From positions 62,001 through 126,000 of the forward strand of contig NZ_NASZ01000004.1 in NCBI RefSeq assembly GCF_014596575.1: 64,000 nucleotides of DNA. The letters are read 5' to 3'. This DNA is from Flavobacterium pokkalii. GTDB lineage: Bacteria; Bacteroidota; Bacteroidia; Flavobacteriales; Flavobacteriaceae. The notes below the pieces were generated by a model, which had not been told where the DNA came from, did no database searches, and was given only the letters and a program-made list of their open reading frames with translations. Shown here piece after piece: positions 1 to 13,562 of the stretch; position 1 is the stretch's first letter, and each line of letters opens with the position of its first letter. The position numbers were made by a program, and so were the translations under genes.

Positions 1-486
1 TAAATACCCCTGTCCATCATCATCAATAAAAACGGTTGGATCAATATCGGCATTACTGTTTGAGATCAATGGTTTTCCTAAAGCATCTATAAAAGGCCCA
101 TAAGGACTATTAGAAACAGCGACACCAATACCATTTTTTCCCTGGCGATCGGTAATGGGTACATACATGTAAAATTTTCCATCGCGCTCGATACATTGCG
201 GAGCCCAGGCATTCATTTTTGCCCAAGTAAATTCTTTATAAGACAAAACAGCTCCGTGATCCGTCCAATTGACCATATCTTCTGTGGTATATAATCGCCA
301 ATCATTCATAGTGAACCAAGTCGATTCATCTTCGTCGTGACTGGTGTATAAATATACTTTGCCATTATAGACCATCGGTGCAGGATCGGCCGTATAATTG
401 GTTTGTACAATAGGATTTTGAGCTTCTCCTATTGTACATACCAAAAAAAATACAACTGTTACTATTACTTTATAGCTATTTTTCAT
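1..486 (-). CDS. GH43 family glycosidase, 3' part outside window
   Basis: Only the first 162 codons are visible; the frame is open to base 1. The protein starts [15 protein letters not shown] with a Sec signal peptide ending near GEAQ. It then shows GH43 five-bladed propeller motifs: TADPAP with the candidate catalytic base Asp, and [13 protein letters not shown] with the pKa-modulating Asp. The general acid Glu should lie beyond the edge. It closely resembles the GH43 proteins at 2434-3777 and 9940-10899, so this is one of three paralogs. The start ATG (484-486) lies 6 bases after the stop of the GH97 gene, so both are probably co-transcribed. GH43 members cleave arabinofuranosyl or xylosyl linkages; the exact specificity cannot be read from the sequence. 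Confidence 0.85.
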   Translation of the reverse strand, partial: MKNSYKVIVTVVFFLVCTIGEAQNPIVQTNYTADPAPMVYNGKVYLYTSHDEDESTWFTMNDWRLYTTEDMVNWTDHGAVLSYKEFTWAKMNAWAPQCIERDGKFYMYVPITDRQGKNGIGVAVSNSPYGPFIDALGKPLISNSNADIDPTVFIDDDGQGYL

Positions 487-492
487 TTTGTT

Positions 493-2427
493 TTAGTTTG
501 TTAATACAAATCCTCCATTAGGTTGTATTGTAATTATAAGATCTCCTTTTTTAGAAACTTTCGCAGTAGTTGTATACGTTTCTTTATTTGCCTTATCATT
601 ATACATATTGATTGTTTGACCAGCAAGCATTGGCAATTTAAGTTTTAATACTTTAGCTGTTTTTTCGGCATTCACCCCGGCAACATACCATTTTTGATTA
701 TTTCTTCGGGCAATTACACTGTATTTACCCGGATAACCATCAATAAAAACAGTCTCATCCCAAGTGGTTGGAACTGATTTCAGAAAATCCAATTCGAATG
801 CAGGTACATCTTGAAGGTTATTAGGAGTCAAACCAAACATTTGTACAGGATTTTGAAAAAGAACTGCCGTTGCCAACTGAAAAGCATCAGTGGTTAAACG
901 TTCTTGTCCTTTTTTATTTCCTTTATTTAAAAATTTATTTAACAATACCCCACCAAATTCCATACTTCCAACCGCATTTCGAATAAAAGGATGTAATGAC
1001 GCAAAATAAGCTTCTTTTTCGCGAACATCCTGCGAGAAAATTAGCATTTCGGAGGCAAGCACAGCTTCACTACCTACAAAATTGGGATACATTTTTTCCC
1101 AACCACGTGGAAGAGTTGTACCGTGAAAAATAATCATTAAACCATAATCATTCGCATCTGAAAGAATATCTTCGTACAATTTCATTGTTTCTTGCTTATC
1201 ACCTCCAAAGAAATCTACTTTCAGTCCTTTTACACCTGCTTCTTTAAGCCACTTCATTTCATTTTTTCGGGCAATGGAAGTATTCATTTTATTGAGCGGG
1301 GTCTGAAACGCATCATTTGCAGAACCATTTGAATTGTACCACAAGAATACCTCTACATTTTTAGATTTAGCATACTGGATTAATTCCTTCATTTTTTCGT
1401 AGCCAATTCTTTCATCCCACCAGGCATCAATTAGAATATATTCGAGTTTCATTGCAGCTGCCAAATCAATATATTTCACCTGATCATCGTAGTTCATACT
1501 ATTATCCTGCCATACAATCCAACTCCAACTTCCACGACCCATTTTATACTCTTGTGATGGTTTATAAAGTGGTTTTACAACATCAAAAGGGATTGTTGTT
1601 TCAACAATTGGCTTTAAAGTTTCACCAACAGTAATCGTTCTCCAAGGTGTTACTCCAGGAAGGCTTATTTGTGCTCCTGAGCTTCCAAAACCGTTATTTT
1701 GTTTCGGATTTGGATATTCTACAGTAAACAATCCATCTTTATACTTACTCAAATGTGAGCCTGTATATAAACTACTAACTCCTGTTTCGGATAACAAAAC
1801 CCATGCTTTGTCTCCTAAATGGAAAAGTCCCGGAAATACATAACCTTCAGAAGATGTAGCCTTATCCAATGGCAAATCGGCTTCGTAACCACTTTCATAA
1901 CTAGGTGCTGTACGTGCAAATCCAGTCATTGGTCGCATCATCGGAGAAAGAAATGTAGTTGTTGAAGATGGAAAGTTAAATCCTGTCTTTTCTTCAGTAA
2001 CGACACAAACTTTAGTATCTCCCCAAGAAGGTAATTCGTATCGAAAAGCAATATTATTATTACTCACTTGAAACAAAACAGCTATTTTTTGTTCTTTAGC
2101 ATTCGAAAACACACAATTTAAAGTATTTGCTTTATAGCTTACCTGCGATTGTTTAATTTTTGTTTGATTGTAATTTTCCTCCACTTTAGCTGTAGCTGAA
2201 CTTACAAAATTCATATTAGCCGTAAAATCACCTGCATTAGTAATTAGTCCCAATGGAGAATCTTCTAGTACAATTCCTCCTTTATAGGTTACTGAATAAA
2301 CAGCTTGACCACTTTTGACCAATACATTCAATATCAACTCTCCATCAGGACTAGAAACTGACATTGTGTTTTGCGAATAAACTGCCGAAGCTATTATCAA
2401 GCAGTATAAAACAATTATTTTTTTCAT
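493..2427 (-). CDS. GH97 family glycosidase (probable alpha-galactosidase)
   Basis: This 644-residue secreted protein has a signal peptide (cleavage near VYSQ) and the three GH97 parts in order: an N-terminal beta-sandwich (about 25-285), a TIM barrel (about 295-560) and a short C-terminal beta domain. The barrel contains GRGSWSW and GLKVDFF with Asp405. In retaining GH97 enzymes of the alpha-galactosidase type the nucleophile is an Asp at this position, while inverting SusB-type enzymes use Glu bases elsewhere, so an alpha-galactosidase-like activity is inferred. A Glu in the GSEAVL segment (about 454) is the candidate acid/base. The stop is 6 bases before the next start. A second GH97 lies at 13563-15500. 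Likely role: removing alpha-linked galactose from decorated hemicellulose in the periplasm. Confidence 0.85.
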   Translation of the reverse strand: MKKIIVLYCLIIASAVYSQNTMSVSSPDGELILNVLVKSGQAVYSVTYKGGIVLEDSPLGLITNAGDFTANMNFVSSATAKVEENYNQTKIKQSQVSYKANTLNCVFSNAKEQKIAVLFQVSNNNIAFRYELPSWGDTKVCVVTEEKTGFNFPSSTTTFLSPMMRPMTGFARTAPSYESGYEADLPLDKATSSEGYVFPGLFHLGDKAWVLLSETGVSSLYTGSHLSKYKDGLFTVEYPNPKQNNGFGSSGAQISLPGVTPWRTITVGETLKPIVETTIPFDVVKPLYKPSQEYKMGRGSWSWIVWQDNSMNYDDQVKYIDLAAAMKLEYILIDAWWDERIGYEKMKELIQYAKSKNVEVFLWYNSNGSANDAFQTPLNKMNTSIARKNEMKWLKEAGVKGLKVDFFGGDKQETMKLYEDILSDANDYGLMIIFHGTTLPRGWEKMYPNFVGSEAVLASEMLIFSQDVREKEAYFASLHPFIRNAVGSMEFGGVLLNKFLNKGNKKGQERLTTDAFQLATAVLFQNPVQMFGLTPNNLQDVPAFELDFLKSVPTTWDETVFIDGYPGKYSVIARRNNQKWYVAGVNAEKTAKVLKLKLPMLAGQTINMYNDKANKETYTTTAKVSKKGDLIITIQPNGGFVLTN

Positions 2428-2433
2428 TTTTAT

Positions 2434-3777
2434 CTATTTACTGAATTTCCATGCATCAAAATTAAACAACTCTCCTTCTCCTCCTTTAAAAATAAAAAAC
2501 AAATCATGCACGCCCTTTACTTTTTTTACCTTGGTCTTAAAAGTTTTCCAATTTTGCCATCCACCAGTATTTTCAATTTTTAGTGTTCCAATAATTTCAC
2601 CAACTTCATTATCCAAACGAACCTCAACCGTTCCCTCATTTAAAGAAGCAGCTATAATTTCTATTTTTTTAGCTCCTTTTGCAAAATCAACTCCTCTCAC
2701 CTGAATGAAATCACCATTGTGAATTTGGGTGACATAAACTCCCGTATCCTCACTTTTATCTGTTTTAACGCCTTTACTCCAAGCCATCGTTTCGGCTTCA
2801 ACACGTCTAAATGGATTGACTGTTTCTATTTGTTCTGGACCTTCATTTGTAAAATAAGAATGATTTTGAATGGTTCCGTCCTCGTTATAAATAATCCTGT
2901 CAGCATCTACAGAACGTCTTTCATAAAAGGTAGAAGTTTCACTTTTAATCAAATCATAACTGTGCCCAAAGACATAAGATTTCCCCTTATAATCAATAAT
3001 TCCGGGATGATTTCCTCTTGTTTTTTCGCTTGCATCTATAATCATTCCTTTGTATTCCCAAGGTCCTGTAGCGGAATTACTCATTGCATACCCAATACCT
3101 TCCGGACAACAAGTAGAAGCATATGACAAATAATAATGATTCTTTCTTTTCCAAACCCACGGGCCTTCCTGATAATTTTTAGGTTTTGAATCTACTTTTA
3201 CAACTTCCCCTGAAGTAGAAATCATATCTTCATTTAGTTTAACATAATACAAATGTGGATTCCCCCAGTATAAGTAAGCCTGACCATCATCGTCAATAAA
3301 CGGACTTGGATCGATGTCGTCCCAAATATTATGATCAGAATACACTAGTCTTTTACCCAGAGGATCTTTAAATGGACCATAAGGACTATCCGAAACTAAA
3401 ACTCCTATGCCTCCACCATGCATGGGACAATACAAATAAAATTTTCCATTGCGCTCAATACACTGCACTGCCCAAGCTCCATTATCCTGTCTGGCCCAGG
3501 AAAAATCTTTTAGAGAAGCAACAATTCCGTGCTCCGTCCAATTAACCATATCTGTTGATGTATACAATAACCAATTGAGCATTTTAAAACCTTTGGCATC
3601 ATCTTCATCATGTGAAGTATAAAGAAATATGGTGTCATTGTGAACCATAGGCGCAGGATCGGCCGTATATTTAGTTTGAATTATTGGTTTTTGAGCCATT
3701 ACTGCTGCAAAATTCAAAAGAAACAGAACTCCTAAAACCAGTATTTTTTTTGTGCTACATTCGAATAATTTAATCAT
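2434..3777 (-). CDS. GH43 glycosidase with C-terminal CBM6-like domain
   Basis: The 447-residue protein has an N-terminal signal sequence (hydrophobic stretch about 11-27), a GH43 propeller (about 30-315) and a C-terminal CBM6-like beta-sandwich (about 325-447). Catalytic motifs visible are TADPAP (base), DIDPSPFIDDDGQ (pKa modulator) and YQEGPWVWKR (general acid Glu). The CBM part begins near RVEAETMAWSKGV and ends FNFDAWKFSK, typical of family 6 modules attached to xylan-acting enzymes. The fold predicts arabinofuranosidase or beta-xylosidase activity. It lies 12 bases downstream of the CE1 esterase gene in the same direction. Differing from its two paralogs here, it is the only one with a visible carbohydrate-binding module. 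Confidence 0.87.
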   Translation of the reverse strand: MIKLFECSTKKILVLGVLFLLNFAAVMAQKPIIQTKYTADPAPMVHNDTIFLYTSHDEDDAKGFKMLNWLLYTSTDMVNWTEHGIVASLKDFSWARQDNGAWAVQCIERNGKFYLYCPMHGGGIGVLVSDSPYGPFKDPLGKRLVYSDHNIWDDIDPSPFIDDDGQAYLYWGNPHLYYVKLNEDMISTSGEVVKVDSKPKNYQEGPWVWKRKNHYYLSYASTCCPEGIGYAMSNSATGPWEYKGMIIDASEKTRGNHPGIIDYKGKSYVFGHSYDLIKSETSTFYERRSVDADRIIYNEDGTIQNHSYFTNEGPEQIETVNPFRRVEAETMAWSKGVKTDKSEDTGVYVTQIHNGDFIQVRGVDFAKGAKKIEIIAASLNEGTVEVRLDNEVGEIIGTLKIENTGGWQNWKTFKTKVKKVKGVHDLFFIFKGGEGELFNFDAWKFSK

Positions 3778-3789
3778 AATTGATGTTTT

Positions 3790-5880
<2,091 letters not shown>

Positions 5881-5883
5881 TTA

Positions 5884-7041
<1,158 letters not shown>

Positions 7042-8334
7042 TTATTTTGGAGTAATAATTTGATATTTACCACTTAAGTGCATTAAACTAAATAGGTGCA
7101 TCAAACCATCATAATAGGGATCAAAATAACCATCTTCATAAGGTTCTAATTTTGCATTCCAAATAGCGTGAACAAAATCCAAACTCGCTTTATCATTATT
7201 CATCAATGAAGCGGTTGCTGTGGTTGAAACCAATCCAACAGAATGTCTGAGCTTTTTCACCGGTCCTGCTTGTAGAATAAAATCGGGTGTAGAACCATCT
7301 AAATTAAACTGGTCGTCATAAACATCTAATCCCTTTGATCTCAGGAAATTTTGAAATTTCTTAGTATATTCTTCTTGCCATTTTTTGTCTTTTCCGTACC
7401 ATAAATAATCCATAGCAATATTCATTGGCACACGCCATGAATCGTATCTAAAGGCTGCCGGCATCCAAGGTGTTGAATGTGGTGTTCCATCAAAATTTGT
7501 ATAATCTGCATTTAAACCTGTTACAGGATGGCAAGCTTTATGCAAAAATTCGCGAGAAACTTCGGCACATTCTCTATAAAATTGTTCATGACCGTCTTTG
7601 GCATACAATGCCCAAATTTCATAAAAAGCAGGCAAATGATACGAAGGGTCAGTCCATAGGTACGCACCTCCTTCCGGCACAAAAGAAATTTGTTTGTGCT
7701 CTACATTAATTATATTATAAATGTTTCCAGTACCATCTTTTTTCCACATCGCATCCAAAATACGTCGGGCTTCTTTGTAATAATTAATCCCTGTATCATT
7801 TCCCCATCTGTTTGAAGCAAAAAGTAAACTCGTTATATAATACAATTCTCCATCAGAGGCTGAACCCGGTGAGTTTTGTTTTTTAGTTTCCGGATTTACA
7901 CTCCAGGAAAAATAGGCTTCTCTAGGCCCTTTTTGATGTTGCATATATTTTACAGACCATCGCCAAAGACGATCAAAAACATCTTTTTTATCCAATTGAA
8001 CTGCGACCATCATGCCATAGGACATACCTTCAGTACGGGAATCTTTATTTTTAACATCAGAAACATAACCTAAAGAATCTCCATCCTGAAAATAGACACG
8101 TGTTGGACCTTCAAAAACATCATAATAGGCTTTCGCTAATTTATTGTCTATTTCTTTTTGGCTATAGCCTGCTTCTTTAAAAAGGTTACGGTATTGAGGC
8201 CTTTTGGATTCCGATTTATCTTTCTTATTTTTATTTTGACTATTGCCCATAACTGGAACAATTACTAGCAAAAGCATTATCAAAACTCGCATTCTAACCA
8301 AGTATACACTCCTGAAATTTTTACCTACATTCAT
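7042..8334 (-). CDS. GH8 family glycosidase (reducing-end xylose-releasing exo-oligoxylanase-like)
   Basis: The protein is 430 residues with an (alpha/alpha)6-barrel sequence of GH8. The motif RTEGMSYGMM carries Glu102, the candidate general acid, and SASDGE carries Asp161. Length and the conserved segments YFSWSV and WTDPSYHLPAFYE match the Rex subgroup, which trims xylose from the reducing end of xylo-oligosaccharides. A signal sequence ends near GNSQ. A second ATG at codon 15 (about 8292) gives a more usual signal peptide and may be the real start. This is the only backbone-acting enzyme besides GH43 in the visible locus, and it is an exo-type enzyme rather than an endo-xylanase. Confidence 0.85.
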   Translation of the reverse strand: MNVGKNFRSVYLVRMRVLIMLLLVIVPVMGNSQNKNKKDKSESKRPQYRNLFKEAGYSQKEIDNKLAKAYYDVFEGPTRVYFQDGDSLGYVSDVKNKDSRTEGMSYGMMVAVQLDKKDVFDRLWRWSVKYMQHQKGPREAYFSWSVNPETKKQNSPGSASDGELYYITSLLFASNRWGNDTGINYYKEARRILDAMWKKDGTGNIYNIINVEHKQISFVPEGGAYLWTDPSYHLPAFYEIWALYAKDGHEQFYRECAEVSREFLHKACHPVTGLNADYTNFDGTPHSTPWMPAAFRYDSWRVPMNIAMDYLWYGKDKKWQEEYTKKFQNFLRSKGLDVYDDQFNLDGSTPDFILQAGPVKKLRHSVGLVSTTATASLMNNDKASLDFVHAIWNAKLEPYEDGYFDPYYDGLMHLFSLMHLSGKYQIITPK

Positions 8335-8350
8335 TTTTGTCTTTTAAAAT

Positions 8351-9910
8351 TTAATTTTTAAACCTAAACCAATCAAAATCAACATATCCTCCTGGATTTT
8401 TAGTTGCATAATTAAATAATCCAAAACGATACCCCATGAAATGCGGAAGTGTATAAGGTAGGTTTATCGTGTTTCCAATAGGAGTCCATTTTTTTCCGTC
8501 AAGACTGTAATAAAACCGTCCTTTATCTGCTCTATTTTTAAAATCACATACTGCTTTAAAATATACTTTGTCCTGATTTAAAGGAACACTTTCGATTTCT
8601 TTTGGAATGTCTTGTGCGGCATCAATCATTACAATTTTTTTAGAACCGTTTTCAATTTTGACAGCAATCAAACCATATTGCTTTTGTAACAAAGAAAGTC
8701 CGGCAAGATCTCCTTCATTCATTTTAGAAACATCAACAAGTGTCGTTGCGGAACTTTCTGGTCCAAAAGTTCTTTGAGTTAAGGTATTTTTGGCTTGAAC
8801 AAAACTACTGTCTATTCTTGATGTTTTTAATCTTAAATAGCCTTTTCGCTCTGTAACCGACCAAAGTGAATTATCCGGATTATGATTCCACTGCCAAACC
8901 AAAGGCAAAGCTGCATCTCCTTTTTTACGATTAAATTCATCAGAATTTACGATTCCAGGAATTAATCCTTTGCTAGTTGGCAAATCTAAATATTCAGGAA
9001 CTTTCCCATTTTCTCCCAAAATTGGCCAACCATTTTCCCATTGTACAGGAACTAAGTATGGAATACGACCAACGCCTCCATTATCTTTAAATAAATACGA
9101 AAACCATCTGCCATCCGGAGTATCTATAAGTCCGCCTTGAGCCACACCCTGATCTTGTAATCCCACTTTTCCTTCCCAAGGACCATTGATGTTATCGGCA
9201 CGATGGATAACTACAGTTCGCATTCCGCCACGAGGCCAACAAATATTAAATAAATAGTATTTCCCGTTTATCTTAAAAAGTTGAGAACCTTCAGAATTTA
9301 GCATAATGTTATTTCCAGCAGGTGCGCTGGCATTTTCAATCAAGACTCTTTTTGTTTCTTCTTTTACACCTGAAAGGTCTTTACTTAGCTCTATAATTTC
9401 AAGTTTTCCTGCTCCCCAAACCAGATAAACTTTTCCATCATCATCAAAAAGAATAGAGTGATCGTGATAAGAACTATTTAAAACTATTTCTTTCCAAGGT
9501 CCTTTTTCGATATCTTTTGTTGAATAAATATAAGTTCTACCTGTCGTTCCTGAAAAAGTACTGACATAATACATTCCGTTTTGGTAACGCAAACAACTAG
9601 CCCAAGAACCTCTGCCATAATCATTTTTACCGTTATCTAAATTGAGTCTATCGTTATTATCTTCCAATGTTTCATAGGCATAATTAACCAATTTCCAATT
9701 GACTAAATCAGTAGATTTCATAATTGGAACCCCTGGATTCACGTGCATGGTAGTGCTACTCATATAATACGTATCTCCTACTCTTATCATAGACATATCC
9801 GGAACATCAGCATAAATAATTGGATTTTGTGCTTTTTTTTCTTGTGCAAAAGCGACCATTTGGATAATTATAAACAAACATGAGAAGATAAACCTGTTCT
9901 TATGTATCAT
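8351..9910 (-). CDS. GH43 beta-xylosidase/arabinofuranosidase with C-terminal beta-sandwich
   Basis: The 519-residue secreted protein combines a GH43 propeller (about 28-320) with a C-terminal concanavalin-like domain (about 330-519), the layout of larger GH43 beta-xylosidases. Candidate catalytic residues are Asp in YADVPDMSMI, Asp in HDHSILFDDDG and Glu in NSEGSQLFKI. The C-terminal part contains VWQWNHNPDNSLWS and ends VDFDWFRFKN, typical of this accessory domain. It is distant from the other GH43 proteins of this locus and so probably has a different specificity. The gene is 16 bases upstream of GH8 in the same operon. Confidence 0.85.
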   Translation of the reverse strand: MIHKNRFIFSCLFIIIQMVAFAQEKKAQNPIIYADVPDMSMIRVGDTYYMSSTTMHVNPGVPIMKSTDLVNWKLVNYAYETLEDNNDRLNLDNGKNDYGRGSWASCLRYQNGMYYVSTFSGTTGRTYIYSTKDIEKGPWKEIVLNSSYHDHSILFDDDGKVYLVWGAGKLEIIELSKDLSGVKEETKRVLIENASAPAGNNIMLNSEGSQLFKINGKYYLFNICWPRGGMRTVVIHRADNINGPWEGKVGLQDQGVAQGGLIDTPDGRWFSYLFKDNGGVGRIPYLVPVQWENGWPILGENGKVPEYLDLPTSKGLIPGIVNSDEFNRKKGDAALPLVWQWNHNPDNSLWSVTERKGYLRLKTSRIDSSFVQAKNTLTQRTFGPESSATTLVDVSKMNEGDLAGLSLLQKQYGLIAVKIENGSKKIVMIDAAQDIPKEIESVPLNQDKVYFKAVCDFKNRADKGRFYYSLDGKKWTPIGNTINLPYTLPHFMGYRFGLFNYATKNPGGYVDFDWFRFKN

Positions 9911-9939
9911 TGGATAAAAGATTTAAATTGAATTAATTA

Positions 9940-10899
9940 TTACTCGATTTTTTTAACGCCATCAGTAGTTTGTATTACTTTTTGAATCGTTCCGTCCTCA
10001 TTATAATACATATAATCTACACAAACAGAGCGTCTATAACTACCTCCAGTTGGTAAAGTTCCGTTGTGGTAAAAGAAATACGATTTTCCTTTATAGTCAA
10101 TGATACCTGGATGAGTAGTAAAACTATTAGGTACATTTTCCTGAATAATTCCTTGATACGTCCAAGGTCCTGTAATGCTTGTTGCGGTACAATATTCTAT
10201 CATTTCTGGTTTTGTACCAGCACTAGCATATACTAAATAATAAAGCCCTTTTCTTTTGTAAACCCATGGTCCTTCGATATAGTTTTTAGGTTTGAAAACA
10301 GTAATCGAACCGTCTATTTCAGTCATATTCTCTTTCAATTTCACCCATTTACAACTTCCATTTCCCCAAAACATATAAGCCTGTCCGTCATCATCTACAA
10401 AAACAGTAGGATCAATATCATCCCATGCATGCGGTAAATCTTTAGTCATTTCGTTAATAACAAGTGCTTTTCCGATGGCATCTTTGAAAGGTCCTGTAGG
10501 CCTATCTGAAACAGCAACTCCAATGGCAGCTCCGCCGCCACTAACATCATCTTTTTTATGAAAAGTAGAAACAAACCAGTAAAATTTACCATTTCGCTCT
10601 ATACATTGAGCAGCATAAGCATCACCTGTAGCCCATGAAAAAGTACTTGGTGAAAGTGGTACTCCGTGATCTTTCCAAGTGGCCATATCCGTTGTTGAAA
10701 ATACGTGCCAATCGGACATTTTATAATTGGTATCTGCTTCTGTTGCCACGTCATGACCAGTATACAAAAACAAAGTATCATTATGTACAATTGGAGCCGG
10801 ATCAGCAGTAAAAATGTGTTTTATAATGGGATTTTGAGCTGTCATTTCAATCATTGGCAAACAACAAAATGCCAATACAATCTTAGTTTTCAATTTCAT
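9940..10899 (-). CDS. GH43 family glycosidase, single domain
   Basis: This 319-residue protein has a signal peptide (ending near MTAQ) and one GH43 propeller filling the rest. The catalytic motifs are TADPAP (base), DDIDPTVFVDDDGQ (pKa modulator) and YIEGPWVYKR (general acid Glu). It is closely related to the proteins at 1-486 and 2434-3777 but lacks the CBM6 extension and ends soon after the propeller at GVKKIE. Members of this group act as beta-xylosidases or arabinofuranosidases. A gap of 29 bases separates it from the GH43 gene downstream and 53 bases from GH31 upstream. Confidence 0.87.
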   Translation of the reverse strand: MKLKTKIVLAFCCLPMIEMTAQNPIIKHIFTADPAPIVHNDTLFLYTGHDVATEADTNYKMSDWHVFSTTDMATWKDHGVPLSPSTFSWATGDAYAAQCIERNGKFYWFVSTFHKKDDVSGGGAAIGVAVSDRPTGPFKDAIGKALVINEMTKDLPHAWDDIDPTVFVDDDGQAYMFWGNGSCKWVKLKENMTEIDGSITVFKPKNYIEGPWVYKRKGLYYLVYASAGTKPEMIEYCTATSITGPWTYQGIIQENVPNSFTTHPGIIDYKGKSYFFYHNGTLPTGGSYRRSVCVDYMYYNEDGTIQKVIQTTDGVKKIE

Positions 10900-10952
10900 A
10901 TTTATAATTATTTTAGGTTGGTTATAATAGTTATTACCTAATGGTATTTATT

Positions 10953-13544
10953 TTATTCTTTTGTTAGCACTACTTTCTTCGCTGAATATTTAATTGTTTT
11001 ACTGACCGTTTCTTTTTCTGAAATCCATTTAATATTCATCGTATAAGTTCTTAATTGATTTTTATAATTTCCTTTTTGATCATCAATAGTTAACACTTGA
11101 CTCTTTTCGTTCCAACTTATAGGTATTTCGATGTGTTTGCCCTTTTCGTAATTGTAATTATCTCCTTCATCATCATACAAAGTAAAAGTTGCATCTTTAC
11201 CTGTATAAATTCGGATTTCAAGTTCATCTTGCTTCTCTTGAGTGCTTTGAATTACTTTGCCCATTGGAACAATAGAACCTTCTTTTACAAAAACCGGAAT
11301 TTGATTTAATGGAGCAGCGGTTGCAATTGTTTGTCCTCCTTCAAATTGTTTTCCAGTCCAGAAATCATACCAAGCGGTTTGCTTTGGTAAATACACATTC
11401 CAGTTAGTAACATTAGCCTCAGTCACTGGTGCTACCAGAAATGCTTTTCCAAACATATATTCATAAGCTTGACTTACCGCTTTGGTATCTTCTTTAAAAT
11501 CCATTAACAATGGTCGCATCAAAGTAGAATTATTACTGGAAATCTGCCAAGCTTCAGAATAGATATAAGGCATCAATTGGTACCTTAAATTCATCATTGA
11601 CCTCATATTATTTTCCACTTTTTCTCCATATTTCCAAGGTTCCGTTTCCGTTTGATAGCCATGCATACGGAATATTGGATTGAAAACGGCCCACTGAAAC
11701 CAACGCGTTAGTATTTCGTGATACTTTTCGTCTTTATATTGTCCTGGACCAGGACGGAAAAAGCCTCCAATATCAGTGGTCCAATAGGGCATTCCGGTAA
11801 GATTATAATTCAATCCCGCCACTATTTGACGTTTGTATGTATCCCAATCCCAGCCAATATCTCCTGACCAATTGATGGTACCAAAACGTTGTTGCCCTAA
11901 AAATGCCGAACGGGTCAGGGTAACCACCCTTTTGTCCGGATTCGTGTTTCTTTGTCCTTCATACACCGCTTTGCTGACAAATAATGGATACGTTAATCGA
12001 TAAAAATCACCTAAACCAAAAAAGGTTTGTTTGCCTTTTAATGCATCATTTTCAGGTTCCGTTGCATCCATCCACCAAGAATCCACACCAAGAACAAACA
12101 GATTTTTGTCGAGTGCATTCCAATGTGTTTTTTGGGCTTCCGGATTATAAATATCGATCCAAGGACTATTCGGGATGAACAAATTTTTGGCTAAATAAGG
12201 TTTTGCAATTTCAGATTCTTTATTCAAATTTTCCCAAACAGAAATAGAAAAATGAGTGTTCAAATCGTGCAATTCTTTGATGAATTTTTCTGGTTTAGGA
12301 TAATGAGTTTCATCAAATTTTGGAACTCCCCAACCGTATTTGCCCCAATATTGCCAATCCTGAACAATGACATCTACTGGTAAATTACGCTTTCTAAATT
12401 CTTTGATAGTAGAAACCAAATGCTCTCCAGAAGTATATCGTTCGCGACATTGCCAAAAACCAAAAGCCCATTTTGGTAACATAGGTACATTTCCTGAAAG
12501 ATTTCGGTAATTCGCTATAATTTCATCCGTATTTTTCCCTGCAAAAACCACATAATCCAGTGATTTGGCATTGGGAGAATTAAAAACGGTTTCATTATTT
12601 GATAATTTTAAACCAAGTGTTGGTGTGTTACTCGATTTACAAACGACTTTTACGGTATGTTTTCCTGCTTTCAAATTCACTAATTTACTCACCGCCGGCG
12701 GAAGCCATAAATTAGATTGATTAATAACATCTATATCATCAATCAAAACCAAATGGCGGCTGTCCATATCTCCCAGATCAAGCATAACAGAATATTCTCC
12801 TTCTTTTGCTACTAAAAAACTACCCGTATAAATGGATTGCTGTTGGGAAACACGCTGTGTTCCAGAAGTAGTTGTTACTTCAACTTCGCGTTTTTCGCCG
12901 TCTTTTATATCATTTTTAACCAATGAAATGTTTTGGTTACTCGGATTAAAATTAGTCAAACCATATTGATGCCATAATAAACCATAGCCTTTATTAGAAA
13001 CTAAAAATGGAATGGCAATTTGTGTATTGACCTGAATTAACTTTCTAGTAGTATTTTTTAAATTGTAAAAACCATCCTGAAATTGTCCTAATCCAAACAA
13101 ATATTCATCTTGAGGCGATTCAAATCCTTGTTCAGCTACAAAACAAGATTCTCCCATAATGGTATTTGGTTTCAATGACCTTGTATTAGCTTTTTCGCTA
13201 AGGAATACTTTTCCAGATTTATCCAAATACTGAATTACTGTAGTTTTTTTATCGAATGTAACCGTAATTTCTTTTGTTGAAAGTTTTAAATCATTGGCAC
13301 TTTCTTTTAATTTGAAAATTGGTGTTTTTGGTTTATTTATTAAAACAAACTGTTGCGTTTCTTTTGCATTTCCAATTTCATATTGTACTCTTACGGATTG
13401 ATTTGTAAGAGGAATTATTTTTAAAACCCCCTCAGATAAATCTATAGACAATCCTTCTTTCGTTAAAGTGTGCTTTTTATACTGCTGGGCACTAATTGAA
13501 GTAGCCAGAAGGCTTAAAAACAATATATGTAGCAATCTTTTCAT
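10953..13544 (-). CDS. GH31 alpha-xylosidase-like glycosidase with PA14-like insert
   Basis: The 863-residue secreted protein has a signal peptide (about 1-19), the GH31 N-terminal beta-sandwich, an insert of about 95 residues (about 225-320) resembling a PA14 domain, and the catalytic barrel. VDSWWMDATEPEND contains Asp493, the candidate nucleophile, and NWSGDIGWDW contains Asp562, the candidate acid/base. Such an insert is known from bacterial alpha-xylosidases acting on xyloglucan oligosaccharides. Alpha-xylosidase is therefore the best guess, with alpha-glucosidase or alpha-galactosidase as alternatives. In this locus it would remove alpha-linked side sugars. It is 18 bases downstream of GH97 and clearly part of the operon. 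Confidence 0.87.
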   Translation of the reverse strand: MKRLLHILFLSLLATSISAQQYKKHTLTKEGLSIDLSEGVLKIIPLTNQSVRVQYEIGNAKETQQFVLINKPKTPIFKLKESANDLKLSTKEITVTFDKKTTVIQYLDKSGKVFLSEKANTRSLKPNTIMGESCFVAEQGFESPQDEYLFGLGQFQDGFYNLKNTTRKLIQVNTQIAIPFLVSNKGYGLLWHQYGLTNFNPSNQNISLVKNDIKDGEKREVEVTTTSGTQRVSQQQSIYTGSFLVAKEGEYSVMLDLGDMDSRHLVLIDDIDVINQSNLWLPPAVSKLVNLKAGKHTVKVVCKSSNTPTLGLKLSNNETVFNSPNAKSLDYVVFAGKNTDEIIANYRNLSGNVPMLPKWAFGFWQCRERYTSGEHLVSTIKEFRKRNLPVDVIVQDWQYWGKYGWGVPKFDETHYPKPEKFIKELHDLNTHFSISVWENLNKESEIAKPYLAKNLFIPNSPWIDIYNPEAQKTHWNALDKNLFVLGVDSWWMDATEPENDALKGKQTFFGLGDFYRLTYPLFVSKAVYEGQRNTNPDKRVVTLTRSAFLGQQRFGTINWSGDIGWDWDTYKRQIVAGLNYNLTGMPYWTTDIGGFFRPGPGQYKDEKYHEILTRWFQWAVFNPIFRMHGYQTETEPWKYGEKVENNMRSMMNLRYQLMPYIYSEAWQISSNNSTLMRPLLMDFKEDTKAVSQAYEYMFGKAFLVAPVTEANVTNWNVYLPKQTAWYDFWTGKQFEGGQTIATAAPLNQIPVFVKEGSIVPMGKVIQSTQEKQDELEIRIYTGKDATFTLYDDEGDNYNYEKGKHIEIPISWNEKSQVLTIDDQKGNYKNQLRTYTMNIKWISEKETVSKTIKYSAKKVVLTKE

Positions 13545-13562
13545 TCAGATTTATCGTTAATA